Positions 8,701 through 17,817 of a stretch of 32,954 nucleotides of DNA are shown here, piece after piece (position 1 is the stretch's first letter; each line of letters begins with the position of its first letter). The translations under genes and the position numbers were made by a program. Origin of the DNA: Candidatus Aminicenantota bacterium (GTDB lineage: Bacteria > Acidobacteriota > Aminicenantia > Aminicenantales > Saccharicenantaceae); assembly GCA_016867635.1 (NCBI GenBank), contig VGJC01000009.1, positions 1 through 32,954 on the forward strand. The letters are read 5' to 3'. Under the pieces are notes generated by a model. It was not told where the DNA came from. It saw only the letters and a program-made list of their open reading frames with translations, and made no database searches.

Positions 8701-9107
8701 GCGAAAAAGAGTTGAAAATCGTGTTCGGCGAAGGGCTCCAGATCGATGTCGAATACAAGGGGTTCGTCGTCAAGACCGACCAGCCCGCCCGCGAGGGCGG
8801 CGGCGGGACGGCCCCGTCCCCCTTCGACCTCTTCCTGGTTTCCCTGGCCTCCTGTGCCGGCTTCTACGCCCTGGCTTTCTGTCGGGAGCGGAAGATCCCC
8901 GTCGAAGGGCTGGGCGTGAAGATGACCACCGAGAAGGGCGAGGTCTCCAAGATGATCGACAAGATCACGATCACCGTCGACCTGCCCGCCGATTTCCCCG
9001 AGAAGTACAAGTTCGCCCTGGTCAAGGCCATCGACCACTGCACGGTCAAGAACCACATCCTCCGGGCCCCGCGGTTCGAGATCGTCACCCGCCCCGCGTC
9101 GTCCTGA
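8697..9107 (+). CDS. OsmC family protein
   Basis: GGGGTAPSPFDLFLVSLASCAGFYALAFCRERKIPVEGL...DHCTVKNHIL. GTG start overlaps the upstream stop (GTGA). Confidence 0.88.
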   Translation: MSEKELKIVFGEGLQIDVEYKGFVVKTDQPAREGGGGTAPSPFDLFLVSLASCAGFYALAFCRERKIPVEGLGVKMTTEKGEVSKMIDKITITVDLPADFPEKYKFALVKAIDHCTVKNHILRAPRFEIVTRPASS

Positions 9108-9174
9108 AGCGTCGAATCCGGGGTGATGGGTTCCGGGGCCGGCAGGGATCCCGCGCCTTCCGCCGACGCCCGGC

Positions 9175-10146
9175 CTATTCGGCCTGGGGCAGCCAGAGGT
9201 AGTAGAAGCCCGTCTTGAGGGCCGCGACCGTGGATTCCAGGAATTTCGTCTCGAGCGGCGAGAAGTCCCCGAGGCGGCCGGCATAGACGTTGGTCTTGAC
9301 CTTGGGATAATAGGTGTAGGACACGAGCCGGGCGCTCTTCAGGAGCGAGAGATCGAGGGTCTTCCGGAAGGCGTCGTCGAAATACCCGACACCGTCGATC
9401 AGCCCGAGCCGCAGGGCCTGCTGGGCCGTGTAGACCCGGCCGTCGGCGATCCTCCGCAGCTCGTCGGCCGGGATGCGGTCCTTCCGGTTCCTCGCCACGA
9501 CCCCCAGGAAGCTCTCGTAATACTCGTCGATGATCCCCTGGAAGAGGGCTCTCTCGTCGTCGGTCATGTCCCGGAAGGGCGACCCGGAGTCCTTGGCGGC
9601 GCCGGACTTGATGATGTTGACCTTGACCCCGACCTTGCCCATCAGCGATTCGAGGCTCGGGAAGACGGAGATGACGCCGATGCTCCCCGTCAGGGTCGAA
9701 GGGTGGGCCATGATGACGTCGCAGGCCGAGGCGATGTAGTAGCCGCCCGAGGCCGCCACGGCCATCATCAGGCCGACGACCGGTTTTCCCGTCCGCTCCT
9801 TGAACCGCAGGATCTCGTGGTAGATGATGTCGCTCGCCGTGACCTCGCCGCCCGGCGTGTCCAGCCGGAGGATGACGGCCTTGACTAGCGGGTCGCGCCC
9901 GGCTTTCTCGAGGCGCTCGAACACCCGGGAGACGGCGTTCTTCTCGCGGGACAGCAGCCCGCTGCCGGTCATCGAGGAGATCATGCCCTCGACGTCGATC
10001 ATCAGGACCTTGTCCTTGGGAGGGCCGGGAAGAAGGACGATCTCTTCGAGCTTCTCCTGCCCCAGGACGTCGATGTGGATGTGCGGCGAACACGCCGACG
10101 CCGCCAACAGGGCGGCGACGGCCGCCAGCGTTGCGGTTCTTTTCAT
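9175..10146 (-). CDS. sppA: Signal peptide peptidase SppA (short form), putative lipoprotein
   Basis: VILRLDTPGGEVTASDIIYHEI, VVGLMMAVAASGGYYIASACDVIMAHPSTLTGSIGVI. N-terminus MKRTATLAAVAALLAASAC. Confidence 0.92.
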   Translation of the reverse strand: MKRTATLAAVAALLAASACSPHIHIDVLGQEKLEEIVLLPGPPKDKVLMIDVEGMISSMTGSGLLSREKNAVSRVFERLEKAGRDPLVKAVILRLDTPGGEVTASDIIYHEILRFKERTGKPVVGLMMAVAASGGYYIASACDVIMAHPSTLTGSIGVISVFPSLESLMGKVGVKVNIIKSGAAKDSGSPFRDMTDDERALFQGIIDEYYESFLGVVARNRKDRIPADELRRIADGRVYTAQQALRLGLIDGVGYFDDAFRKTLDLSLLKSARLVSYTYYPKVKTNVYAGRLGDFSPLETKFLESTVAALKTGFYYLWLPQAE

Positions 10147-10179
10147 CAGGCCTCCTCGTGTCTGCGGTCCGCCCGAACG

Positions 10180-11133
10180 TCAGGGCGACGCGTGCTGGAA
10201 CCTCTTCCGGGCCCGCCGGGTCGGCGGGCAGAGCATCCGGATGGCCTGCGGCAGGACCCGGAAATCGACGCGGTCGCGGTCGCAGATGACCTCGCCGTTG
10301 AACTGGACGGGGAGGTCCCGCCCGCGGATGGTCACCCGTCTGGCCTTGAAGTGCCGCAGGCGCCTCTGGTAGAGCCCGAAATAGATCAGGGGGAAGAGCA
10401 GGGCGTACTTGACCGGGCTGAGCTCGAACAAGGTCACGTCGAGGTAGCCGTCGTCCACGACGGCCCGGGGGGCGATGTTCCAGCTGTAGCCGAAAAAGTT
10501 CGTCTTGGCGACGATGCAGTCGAAGAACGTCGAGCGGACGATCTTGTGCTCGAAAGGACCGCTCTCATCGTGCCCCTCGAAGAGCTCGATCTCGGCCTCG
10601 GCGGGGGAGATCTGGAACAGGCGCCGGGCGGCCAGGACGTGGCCCCACATGCCCTGCACTTCGTGCTGGAGCTTTTCGTCCGTCACCCGGGCCGTGGCTC
10701 CCACGCTGGCGAAGGCCGCCACCCGGCCTTCGACCTCCATCAGGTCGATGAGCCGGGGGATCCCGGCGGACAGGGCGTCGATCGCCCGGCGGGGGTTCTT
10801 GGAGATGCCGAAGGCCTTGCGAAAAGCGTTGCCGCTGCCGAAAGGGATGACCCCGAACAGGACGTCCTTTTGCCTCCCGGCGTCGAAGATCCCTTGCAAG
10901 GCGTCGGCGATCGTCCCGTCGCCGCCCATGGCCACGATGAGGCCGTGCTCCCGGCAGGCGGCGGCGGCCCGTTCGATGGTCGTCCTCATGTCCCCCACGC
11001 CGTCGTAGATCTCCCCCGGGAGCTTTTTCTGGAGGTAGCTGCGGAGGTACTTCCGCCTGAGCCACTTGGAATTGGCCGCCCGCGGATTGACCAGGCAGGC
11101 GACCCCGCTGCGCTCGACTCCGGAACGTTCCAT
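10180..11133 (-). CDS. Diacylglycerol kinase / YegS-like lipid kinase
   Basis: CLVNPRAANSKW..., HGLIVAMGGDGTIADALQGIF, FGVIPFGSGNAFRKAFGI. Start set at 11133 because a promoter spans the track start at 11160. Confidence 0.88.
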   Translation of the reverse strand: MERSGVERSGVACLVNPRAANSKWLRRKYLRSYLQKKLPGEIYDGVGDMRTTIERAAAACREHGLIVAMGGDGTIADALQGIFDAGRQKDVLFGVIPFGSGNAFRKAFGISKNPRRAIDALSAGIPRLIDLMEVEGRVAAFASVGATARVTDEKLQHEVQGMWGHVLAARRLFQISPAEAEIELFEGHDESGPFEHKIVRSTFFDCIVAKTNFFGYSWNIAPRAVVDDGYLDVTLFELSPVKYALLFPLIYFGLYQRRLRHFKARRVTIRGRDLPVQFNGEVICDRDRVDFRVLPQAIRMLCPPTRRARKRFQHASP

Positions 11134-11150
11134 GTTCGATTCCCCAACCA

Positions 11151-11179
11151 TGTATAGCATGAGGGCGCGGGGCTGTCAA
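11151..11179 (-). promoter_or_regulatory. Sigma-70-type promoter (TTGACA-N17-TATACA) for the lipid kinase
   Basis: Reverse complement reads TTGACAGCCCCGCGCCCTCATGCTATACA. Confidence 0.65.
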
Positions 11180-11197
11180 AAACGGGGGCCCGCCGGA

Positions 11198-11226
11198 ATG
11201 ACCCGGTGCGGGGAATCTGCTACAAT
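11198..11226 (+). promoter_or_regulatory. Putative promoter (ATGACC-N17-TACAAT) for the DUF362-like operon
   Basis: Read directly; 32 nt upstream of the ATG, with GGCGGAGG as SD-like element. Confidence 0.4.
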
Positions 11227-11257
11227 CGGAAAGGACGACCAAGGCGGAGGTGCGAAC

Positions 11258-12475
11258 ATGAGAAGACGGGAATTCGTCAAGTGGACGCTGGCCGGCGCGG
11301 CGGCGCTTCCGATCATCGGCTGCGAGAGCGTCGCCCCGCCCGACGACCCTCCTCCCGCCTCCGCCTTGAGCCCGATCTTCCGCGTCAGCCAGATCGCGGC
11401 CAACGCCGTGACCGGCGGGAACCATCACCTCGGCGTGGACGCCCTGATCCGGCTGATGGGCGAGAACGGCCTCAAATTCTACCGGTCCGCTCTGAGCGGC
11501 GTCACCCAGGGACCCCATGGCCTGATCGCCCCCGACGACGTCGTCCTCCTCAAGGTCAACGCCCAGTGGAAATACCGGGGCTGCACCAACAGCGACCTGG
11601 TCCGCGGGCTCGTCCGGCGCATTCTCGACCACCCCGACGTTTTCCGCGGGGAGGTCGTCATCTTCGAGAACGGGCAGGGCCGCGGCAGCCTCAACTGCGA
11701 CACGTCCGCGTCCTACGGCGGCGACTCGACGGTCCGTGCCAACGCCCAGAACGAGAGCCACTCCTTTCTCTGGCTTGTCAACTCCCTCTTTCAGGACTCG
11801 CGTGTCTCGGCGTTCCTCCTCGATCCCGTCCGGAGCACCTTCATCCCGGCCTCCGACCACGTGACCAACGGCTACCGCACCTTCGAGAACGTCTCCTACC
11901 CCTGCTTCACGACGGCCGGCGGCCGGCGGGTCGAGCTCAGGGAAGGGATCTGGAACGGCTCGGCCTACGATCAAAATCTGAAGCTCATCAACATCCCGGT
12001 GCTCAAGCATCACGACACGGGCGGCTCCGAGATCACCGGGGCCCTCAAGCACGTCTACGGCATCCTCTCGATGGCCGACGGCCAATCGGGCTTCCGTCAC
12101 TACTCCGGGCTCGGCGAGACCTGCGGCAAGATGTTCGTCTCCGTCCACACTCCGGTCCTGAACATCGTGGACGCTATCTGGGTGTCCTTCAGCTCCCTCA
12201 CCGGGTATCCGGCCTCGACGACGTTCCGGGCCGATCAGATCGTCGCCAGCCAGGACCCGGTGGCCCTCGACTATTGGACCGCCAAGCACGTCCTGTACCC
12301 GGTCAACAACAACGAGCGCCATCACCCCGGCTTCGCCGGGATCGACGCCTGGCTGACCGGGGCCCGGGACCTGATAAACGGGCGCGGCGGGTTCGACCTG
12401 GCCGCCCGGGGCATCCAGGTCCGGACGACGACCAAGACCGAATCCGAGATGGAGCTTTTCGAGACCGTTCCATGA
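11258..12475 (+). CDS. Exported DUF362-like protein (Tat-like signal and lipobox)
   Basis: MRRREFVKWTLAGAAALPIIGCES leader; VLLKVNAQWKYRGCTNSDLVRGLVRRIL, LINIPVLKHHDTGGSEITGALKHVYGI, DQIVASQDPVALDYWTAKHVL. Confidence 0.8.
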   Translation: MRRREFVKWTLAGAAALPIIGCESVAPPDDPPPASALSPIFRVSQIAANAVTGGNHHLGVDALIRLMGENGLKFYRSALSGVTQGPHGLIAPDDVVLLKVNAQWKYRGCTNSDLVRGLVRRILDHPDVFRGEVVIFENGQGRGSLNCDTSASYGGDSTVRANAQNESHSFLWLVNSLFQDSRVSAFLLDPVRSTFIPASDHVTNGYRTFENVSYPCFTTAGGRRVELREGIWNGSAYDQNLKLINIPVLKHHDTGGSEITGALKHVYGILSMADGQSGFRHYSGLGETCGKMFVSVHTPVLNIVDAIWVSFSSLTGYPASTTFRADQIVASQDPVALDYWTAKHVLYPVNNNERHHPGFAGIDAWLTGARDLINGRGGFDLAARGIQVRTTTKTESEMELFETVP

Positions 12476-13431
12476 TCGAGCACGGCAAGATCGTCGAAAC
12501 CGGCGGCCGGGAATTCCTGCTGCGGGTCGAGACCTCGGCCCGGCCCTCGGATTACCTGATGTACGAGGACCTCCGCAACGAGGTCTGGGGGTTTCCCGAG
12601 GACCACATGTCCGGGACCCGGAACATGATGTGCGAGAGCTTTCTCCACGAGGGGGGCAGCCTGTTCATCGGGGCCTTCGTCCGGGGCGAAAAGGGGGGCT
12701 TCCCGGCCGATGCCGGGCACCTGGCGGCGTTCTGTTACGGCTTCGTCGGCGTCCGCGACAAGGAGGTCGGCTTCCGCGACCCGGCCAACCTGCGCTTCTA
12801 CTCCCAGTTCGCCGCCGTCCGGAGGCGATATCAGGGGCTCGGGCTGGGGATCCGGCTCAAGGAGTTCCAGGGGGAGACCGTCCTGGGCCTCCTGGGCGTC
12901 GGGACCGTCATCTGTACCTACGACCCCCTGACGGCCGTCAACGCCCACCGGAACGTCCGTCATTTCGGGATGGAGGTTGTCGAGTACCGTGTCGCGACCT
13001 ACGGGGAATACGGAGGGCATCTCAACAGGCTCGACGTCCCCACGGACAGGTTCCTGATGTCCTGGGACCTGGCCGGGAAGCCGGCAGGCGCCTCCCGGGC
13101 CGCGTGCGCGGTCCCAGGTGACGCCGGACAGGCCATCCGGACCGGGTCCCGGCGGGTGAAGGGGCGGACCGGTGACGTCGAGCTCGAGGTCGCCGAAGCC
13201 GTCGAGCTCGATCGTCCGGGAGATGTCGTGCTCGCCCGCATCCCCTCCGATTTTTACCTCATGCTCCGGGAAACGGACGTCGAGGACCCGGACGTGAGAC
13301 GGATCCCCCTGGACTGGAGGGCGGCCACGCGCCGGGCCTTCACGACGCTCTTCGAGCGCGGCTTCAGGGTCGTCGATTTCCGGAGACCGGGAGCGGAAGG
13401 CCCCGGCGGCGGATATGTCCTGATGAAATAG
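12472..13431 (+). CDS. GNAT-superfamily-like acetyltransferase
   Basis: ATGA overlap with the DUF362-like gene. FYSQFAAVRRRYQGLGLGIRLKEFQ and TYDPLTAVNAHRNVRHFGMEVVEYR resemble GNAT (COG3375-like) proteins. Confidence 0.7.
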   Translation: MIEHGKIVETGGREFLLRVETSARPSDYLMYEDLRNEVWGFPEDHMSGTRNMMCESFLHEGGSLFIGAFVRGEKGGFPADAGHLAAFCYGFVGVRDKEVGFRDPANLRFYSQFAAVRRRYQGLGLGIRLKEFQGETVLGLLGVGTVICTYDPLTAVNAHRNVRHFGMEVVEYRVATYGEYGGHLNRLDVPTDRFLMSWDLAGKPAGASRAACAVPGDAGQAIRTGSRRVKGRTGDVELEVAEAVELDRPGDVVLARIPSDFYLMLRETDVEDPDVRRIPLDWRAATRRAFTTLFERGFRVVDFRRPGAEGPGGGYVLMK

Positions 13432-13439
13432 GAGCTTCC

Positions 13440-14687
13440 ATGATCCCATCGAAGACCGCTAGAGCCGCGCTGGGCGCGGTCGCCGGCCTCGGCCTGGTCC
13501 TGGCCGGGTGCCGGCCGCCGGCCGCGATGAGCGTCGAGCAGAAAGCCCTGGACCTGCACCGGCGGATGCTGACCGTCGACACCCACTGCGATACGCCGTT
13601 CAACCTGCTCCGCACGGACTGGAAGATCGGCGACCGCCACGACCCCGCCGACCGCCGCGGCGGCAAGATCGACCTGCCCCGGATGAAAGAAGGCGGCCTC
13701 GACGCCGAGTTCTTCGCGGCCTTCGTCGGCCAGGGGCCGCGAACGCCCGAAGGGTACGCGCGGGCCAAGGACCGGGCCCTCCAGGCCGTTGAGGCCGTCC
13801 GGAAAATGACGGAAGAATATCCGTCCATGATCGGCCTGGCCCTGACCCCTCAGGACGCCCGGCGCTTGAAAAAGGACGGGTTGCTCTCGGCCTTCATCGG
13901 CATGGAGAACGGGTATCCCCTGGGCCTGGACATCTCCCTTGTCGAATTTTTCTTCGACCGGGGGGCGCGCTATATCACCCTCTGCCATTCCTCGGACAAC
14001 GACATCTGCGATTCGTCCACGGACCGCCGGAATCCCGACGACGAAGGCCTGAGCGAGTTCGGCCGGCAGGTCGTCGAAGAGTGCAACCGGGTGGGCATGA
14101 TGGTCGACATCTCGCACGCCTCCGACAAGTCCTTCTATGACGTCCTGGCCGTGACCAAGGCGCCGGTCATCGCCTCTCACTCGAGCGCCCGGGCCGTCTG
14201 CGACAATCCCCGCAATCTGTCGGACGACATGCTCCGGGCCCTGGCCCGCAACGGAGGCGTCGTCCAGATCTGCTTTCTCTCCGCTTACGTGAAAACGCCC
14301 GTCCCGAACCCCGAGCGCGACGCGGCCATGAAGGAGCTCGAAGCCAAGTACGGCCCTCTCCGCGCGATCCAAGACGAGGGCCTCCGCGCCCAGGCCATGG
14401 CCGAGAGGGAGGCCGTCAATCAGAAATTCCCTCCCGACCGGGCCACCGTCGCCGACGTCGTGGACCACATCGACCATGTCAAGAAGGTCATCGGAGTGGA
14501 CTACGCGGGCATCGGCACCGATTTCGACGGCGGGGGAGGGGTCGTCGGATGTGACGATGTCAGCGGGATGATCCGCGTCACCGAGGAGCTCATCCGCCGC
14601 GGCTACACGGACAGGGAGATCGAAAAGATCTGGGGAGGGAACTTCATCCGCGTCTTCCAGAAGGTTCTCGATCTGGCCGGAAGGTGA
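13440..14687 (+). CDS. Membrane (renal) dipeptidase, peptidase M19, putative lipoprotein
   Basis: Lipobox LVLAGC; LTVDTHCDTPFNL, AFIGMENGYPLG, YITLCHSSDNDICDS, VDISHASDKSFYDVL, VIASHSSARAVCDNPRNLSDD, GIGTDFDG. Confidence 0.93.
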   Translation: MIPSKTARAALGAVAGLGLVLAGCRPPAAMSVEQKALDLHRRMLTVDTHCDTPFNLLRTDWKIGDRHDPADRRGGKIDLPRMKEGGLDAEFFAAFVGQGPRTPEGYARAKDRALQAVEAVRKMTEEYPSMIGLALTPQDARRLKKDGLLSAFIGMENGYPLGLDISLVEFFFDRGARYITLCHSSDNDICDSSTDRRNPDDEGLSEFGRQVVEECNRVGMMVDISHASDKSFYDVLAVTKAPVIASHSSARAVCDNPRNLSDDMLRALARNGGVVQICFLSAYVKTPVPNPERDAAMKELEAKYGPLRAIQDEGLRAQAMAEREAVNQKFPPDRATVADVVDHIDHVKKVIGVDYAGIGTDFDGGGGVVGCDDVSGMIRVTEELIRRGYTDREIEKIWGGNFIRVFQKVLDLAGR

Positions 14688-14735
14688 CCCGTTTGTGCAT
14701 TTTTCCCCGGTTTTGGCTATGATGAAGACGCTCCC

Positions 14736-16349
14736 ATGGTGAAATCGCGTCCCCGCCCGAACCGGACCGCCGTCGCTTTCGGAATGGCGTTCCTCCTCGC
14801 CGGAGCGGCCTTCTCCGGCTCGCTGATCCAGAAAAAGCCCGAGGCCAGCCCTCGCCAGGGAGGCACGCTGCGGGTCATGGCCTTCCTGACCCCCTTCAAC
14901 CCGATCTTCGACCCCGCCTCCCCCTCACACTACTTCCTCTGCGAGCAGCTCTTCGACGGCCTGGTCCGGTTCGACGACCGTTTCACCCCGATGCCGGCCC
15001 TGGCGGAGTACTGGCAGATCTCCCCGGACGGCAAGCGCATCACGTTCTTCCTCCGCAAGGGCGTGACCTTCCACAACGGCCGGGCCCTGACGGCCTGGGA
15101 CGTCAAGTTCTCTCTCGAGAGACTCGTCCAGAACAGGCCGGGAAGCACGCACTACCAGTATTTCACGCGCAAGGTCGTAGGGGCCGAGGAATACTGGCGG
15201 GGCTTGGCCGATGAAGTCGCCGGCTTCAGGGTCGTGGACGACTCCACGTTCGAGATCCAGTGGACGCGGCCCTTTGTCTCCGGCCTTCACCTCTTGGGCA
15301 TGTACTATTGCAAGATCCTGCCCAAAGACCTCGTCGAATCCCAAGGGCGCGGCTTCTTCCAGAAACCCGTCGGCACCGGCCCCTTCAAGTTCGACTACTG
15401 GCTGAGAAGCCCCCAACTGGACGTCCTGGGCGTCCGGCTCGTGCGCAACGCGGCCTATTTCGGGAAGAGGCCCTACCTGGCCGCGCTCGAATACAGCCCG
15501 CATTTCACGGACGACCAGTTCGAGCAGGGCAGCGTTCACCTGATCTCGGTGAGATCCGAAAGGATGCTCCGCAAAGATCTCCAGATCCTGGAGAACGACA
15601 CTCTGAAGTCCGCCTTCCTGGCCCTGAGCTGCGAGATCCCTCCCCTCAACCGCCCGGAGGTCCGCCGGGCCCTGGCCCTCGGCCTCGACCGGGCCCGGCT
15701 GGCCGAAGCCTGCTCGACGGCGGCCTCCATGGCCCGCCCCCTGGACAACTACCTCCCTCCCCGCCTGCCCGGTTTTTACCCCCGGTCGCTCAGTCCCGTC
15801 CATGATCCGGACAAGGCCAGGATGCTCCTGGACCGTCTTCTGCCCGAGAGCGGCAGGAAAGCCCTCGAGCTGACGCTCCTTCTTCCCTCCCCGAGGCAGG
15901 ACACCCATTCCCGGCTCGTCCAGGAGCTGGAGCGGCAGCTCGGCGGGATGGGCATCAAGCTCTCCTCAAGATACCTGAGGAAGCCCGAGGATATCGGAGG
16001 TGTCCGGGTTCCCTATCTCAAGCTGCTCGAATACAGCATGGATTTCCCGGACCCCGAGAACATCATCGTTCCTCTGTATCATTCCCGCTCCATCGTCAAC
16101 CAGCTCAACGCCCGCTATGCCAGCCCGAGGCTCGACGCTCTGCTCGAGCAGTCCGAGGTCGAGCGGAGCTGGGATAAGCGGACCGCCCTGTTCAGACAGG
16201 TCGAAAAGCTCCTGTTCGAGGAAGTGCCCTCGATCCCTCTCTATTCGGAGAGGGTACGGATAGCCCTTCTGCCCCGCGTGCGGGGGGCCAAGCTGCCGGC
16301 CCTGGGATTCATCTTTCTGGACACCAAGGAGATCTGGCTGGAGGAATGA
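14736..16349 (+). CDS. ABC transporter solute-binding protein, family 5 (peptide-type)
   Basis: GGTLRVMAF...EQLFDGLVRFDDRFTPMPALAEYWQISPDGKRITFFLRKGVTFHNGRALTAWDVKFSLERL...GTGPFKF. Confidence 0.9.
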   Translation: MVKSRPRPNRTAVAFGMAFLLAGAAFSGSLIQKKPEASPRQGGTLRVMAFLTPFNPIFDPASPSHYFLCEQLFDGLVRFDDRFTPMPALAEYWQISPDGKRITFFLRKGVTFHNGRALTAWDVKFSLERLVQNRPGSTHYQYFTRKVVGAEEYWRGLADEVAGFRVVDDSTFEIQWTRPFVSGLHLLGMYYCKILPKDLVESQGRGFFQKPVGTGPFKFDYWLRSPQLDVLGVRLVRNAAYFGKRPYLAALEYSPHFTDDQFEQGSVHLISVRSERMLRKDLQILENDTLKSAFLALSCEIPPLNRPEVRRALALGLDRARLAEACSTAASMARPLDNYLPPRLPGFYPRSLSPVHDPDKARMLLDRLLPESGRKALELTLLLPSPRQDTHSRLVQELERQLGGMGIKLSSRYLRKPEDIGGVRVPYLKLLEYSMDFPDPENIIVPLYHSRSIVNQLNARYASPRLDALLEQSEVERSWDKRTALFRQVEKLLFEEVPSIPLYSERVRIALLPRVRGAKLPALGFIFLDTKEIWLEE

Positions 16350-16359
16350 GCGGGGAGCG

Positions 16360-17817
16360 ATGAAGCTCAAGCTGTCGATCTACACGCGGTTCGTCTTCTG
16401 GATCACCTTCCTTCTCTGCGTCCTCTTCGGGGCCGTCCTGTTCGTCATCCAGCGGATGGAAGCCCGGACACTCTTCGAGGAGACCCGGATCCGGGCCGAG
16501 CTCCAGGCCGGCCACATGGCCGAGGTCAACCTCCCCCGGCTCATCCTGTCGGATCAGAGCGCGGTCCAGAAATACGTCGACGAGCATGTCAGCGACGACC
16601 TGCCCTACATCGTCTTTTACGACAAGACGGGCCGGCCCTGGGCGGCCAACGAATTCGTCCTTTCCTACGGCGACATCTACAGGTCCAGCCACTTCGACGA
16701 CAACGCCGTCCCCGGCGACAAGGAATTCCGGAGGGAAAGGATCCGGCTCGGGGACCGCTGGCTGAGGGTCCTGGAGGTCGAGATCCCTATCTTCACGCCG
16801 GGGGCCGGGTCTAAATGGGCCTCGGTCAAGGTCGGCCATTCCCTCGAGCCTATGTACGCCCGGGTCCGCGGCAGCTCGACGGCCCTGGTCCTCATCGGGG
16901 TTATCGGCCTGCTCCTGGGGATCCTCGGGACGACCGTCCTGGCCAGGAGGATCACCCGTCCCATCCACCGGCTCGTGGACGGGACGGTCAGGATCGCGAA
17001 AGGGGATTTCTCCCACGTCATCCCGATGTCCTCGAGGGACGAGATCGGCGAGCTGGCCCGGAGCTTCAACGAGATGACCTCGCGGCTCCTCGAGGCCCGG
17101 GAGCGCATGGAAGCGGCCAACCGCAAGCTCATCCAGGCCGAGAAGCTGGCTTCCATCGGACGCCTGGCCGCGACCATCGCCCACGAGATCCGCAACCCCC
17201 TGACCTCCGTCAAGCTCAACGTCCAAAAGGTGGCCGAGGACGGGACGCTCGATCCCGTCGTCCGGGAGCACCTCGGATTGTCCCTCGAAGGCATCGACCA
17301 GATCGAGAAGTTCATCAAGGAGCTCCTCAATTTCACCAGGGTCTCGGAGCTGGCCCTGGTGAGATTCCCTCTGGAACAGGTCGTCGACGAGTCGCTCAAA
17401 ATGATCCAGGACGTGTTCCGAGAGCGAGGGACCGTCGTCGAGAAGCGCTATGCCCCGGGCCTGCCTCCCGTGCTCGTCGACGGCCAAAAGATGCGCCAGG
17501 TGTTCCTCAACGTCCTGCGCAACGCCCATGAGGCGCTGACGGACGGAGGGCGCATCTCCGTGACCATGGACGCCGCCGAAGAGGACGGGCGGCGCTGGGT
17601 CCGGGTCCGGATCGCGGACGACGGGCCGGGCATCCCCGAGAAGGACCGGGAGAACATCTTCGAGCCGTTCTTCACGACCCGTCCGGCCGGATTCGGGCTC
17701 GGGCTGGCCAATGCCCGAAAGATCGTCGAACAGCACAACGGCTCCATCCGGGCGGCCGCCGGGGACGGCCGGGGGGCCTGTTTCGTCATCCAGATCCCGG
17801 CGGAGGAGGGGACATGA
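16360..17817 (+). CDS. Membrane sensor histidine kinase (HAMP-HisKA-HATPase_c)
   Basis: Two TM segments; RRITRPIHRLVDGTVRIAKGDF (HAMP); IGRLAATIAHEIRNPLTSVKLNV (H-box); FLNVLRNAHEAL (N-box); ADDGPGIPEKDRENIFEPFFTT. Confidence 0.95.
   Translation: MKLKLSIYTRFVFWITFLLCVLFGAVLFVIQRMEARTLFEETRIRAELQAGHMAEVNLPRLILSDQSAVQKYVDEHVSDDLPYIVFYDKTGRPWAANEFVLSYGDIYRSSHFDDNAVPGDKEFRRERIRLGDRWLRVLEVEIPIFTPGAGSKWASVKVGHSLEPMYARVRGSSTALVLIGVIGLLLGILGTTVLARRITRPIHRLVDGTVRIAKGDFSHVIPMSSRDEIGELARSFNEMTSRLLEARERMEAANRKLIQAEKLASIGRLAATIAHEIRNPLTSVKLNVQKVAEDGTLDPVVREHLGLSLEGIDQIEKFIKELLNFTRVSELALVRFPLEQVVDESLKMIQDVFRERGTVVEKRYAPGLPPVLVDGQKMRQVFLNVLRNAHEALTDGGRISVTMDAAEEDGRRWVRVRIADDGPGIPEKDRENIFEPFFTTRPAGFGLGLANARKIVEQHNGSIRAAAGDGRGACFVIQIPAEEGT

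Noticed and set aside
10565-12325. 586-aa minus-strand ORF
   Set aside because: Antisense to the DUF362-like gene and out of frame with the lipid kinase.
11206-13431. 741-aa plus-strand ORF as a single protein
   Set aside because: First about 420 aa are an out-of-frame read of the DUF362-like gene; the true GNAT gene starts at ATG 12472 in an ATGA overlap.
15295-15315. TTGGGCATGTACTATTGCAAG as a sigma-54 promoter
   Set aside because: GG-GC spacing is 13 rather than 12, and it lies inside the SBP coding sequence.
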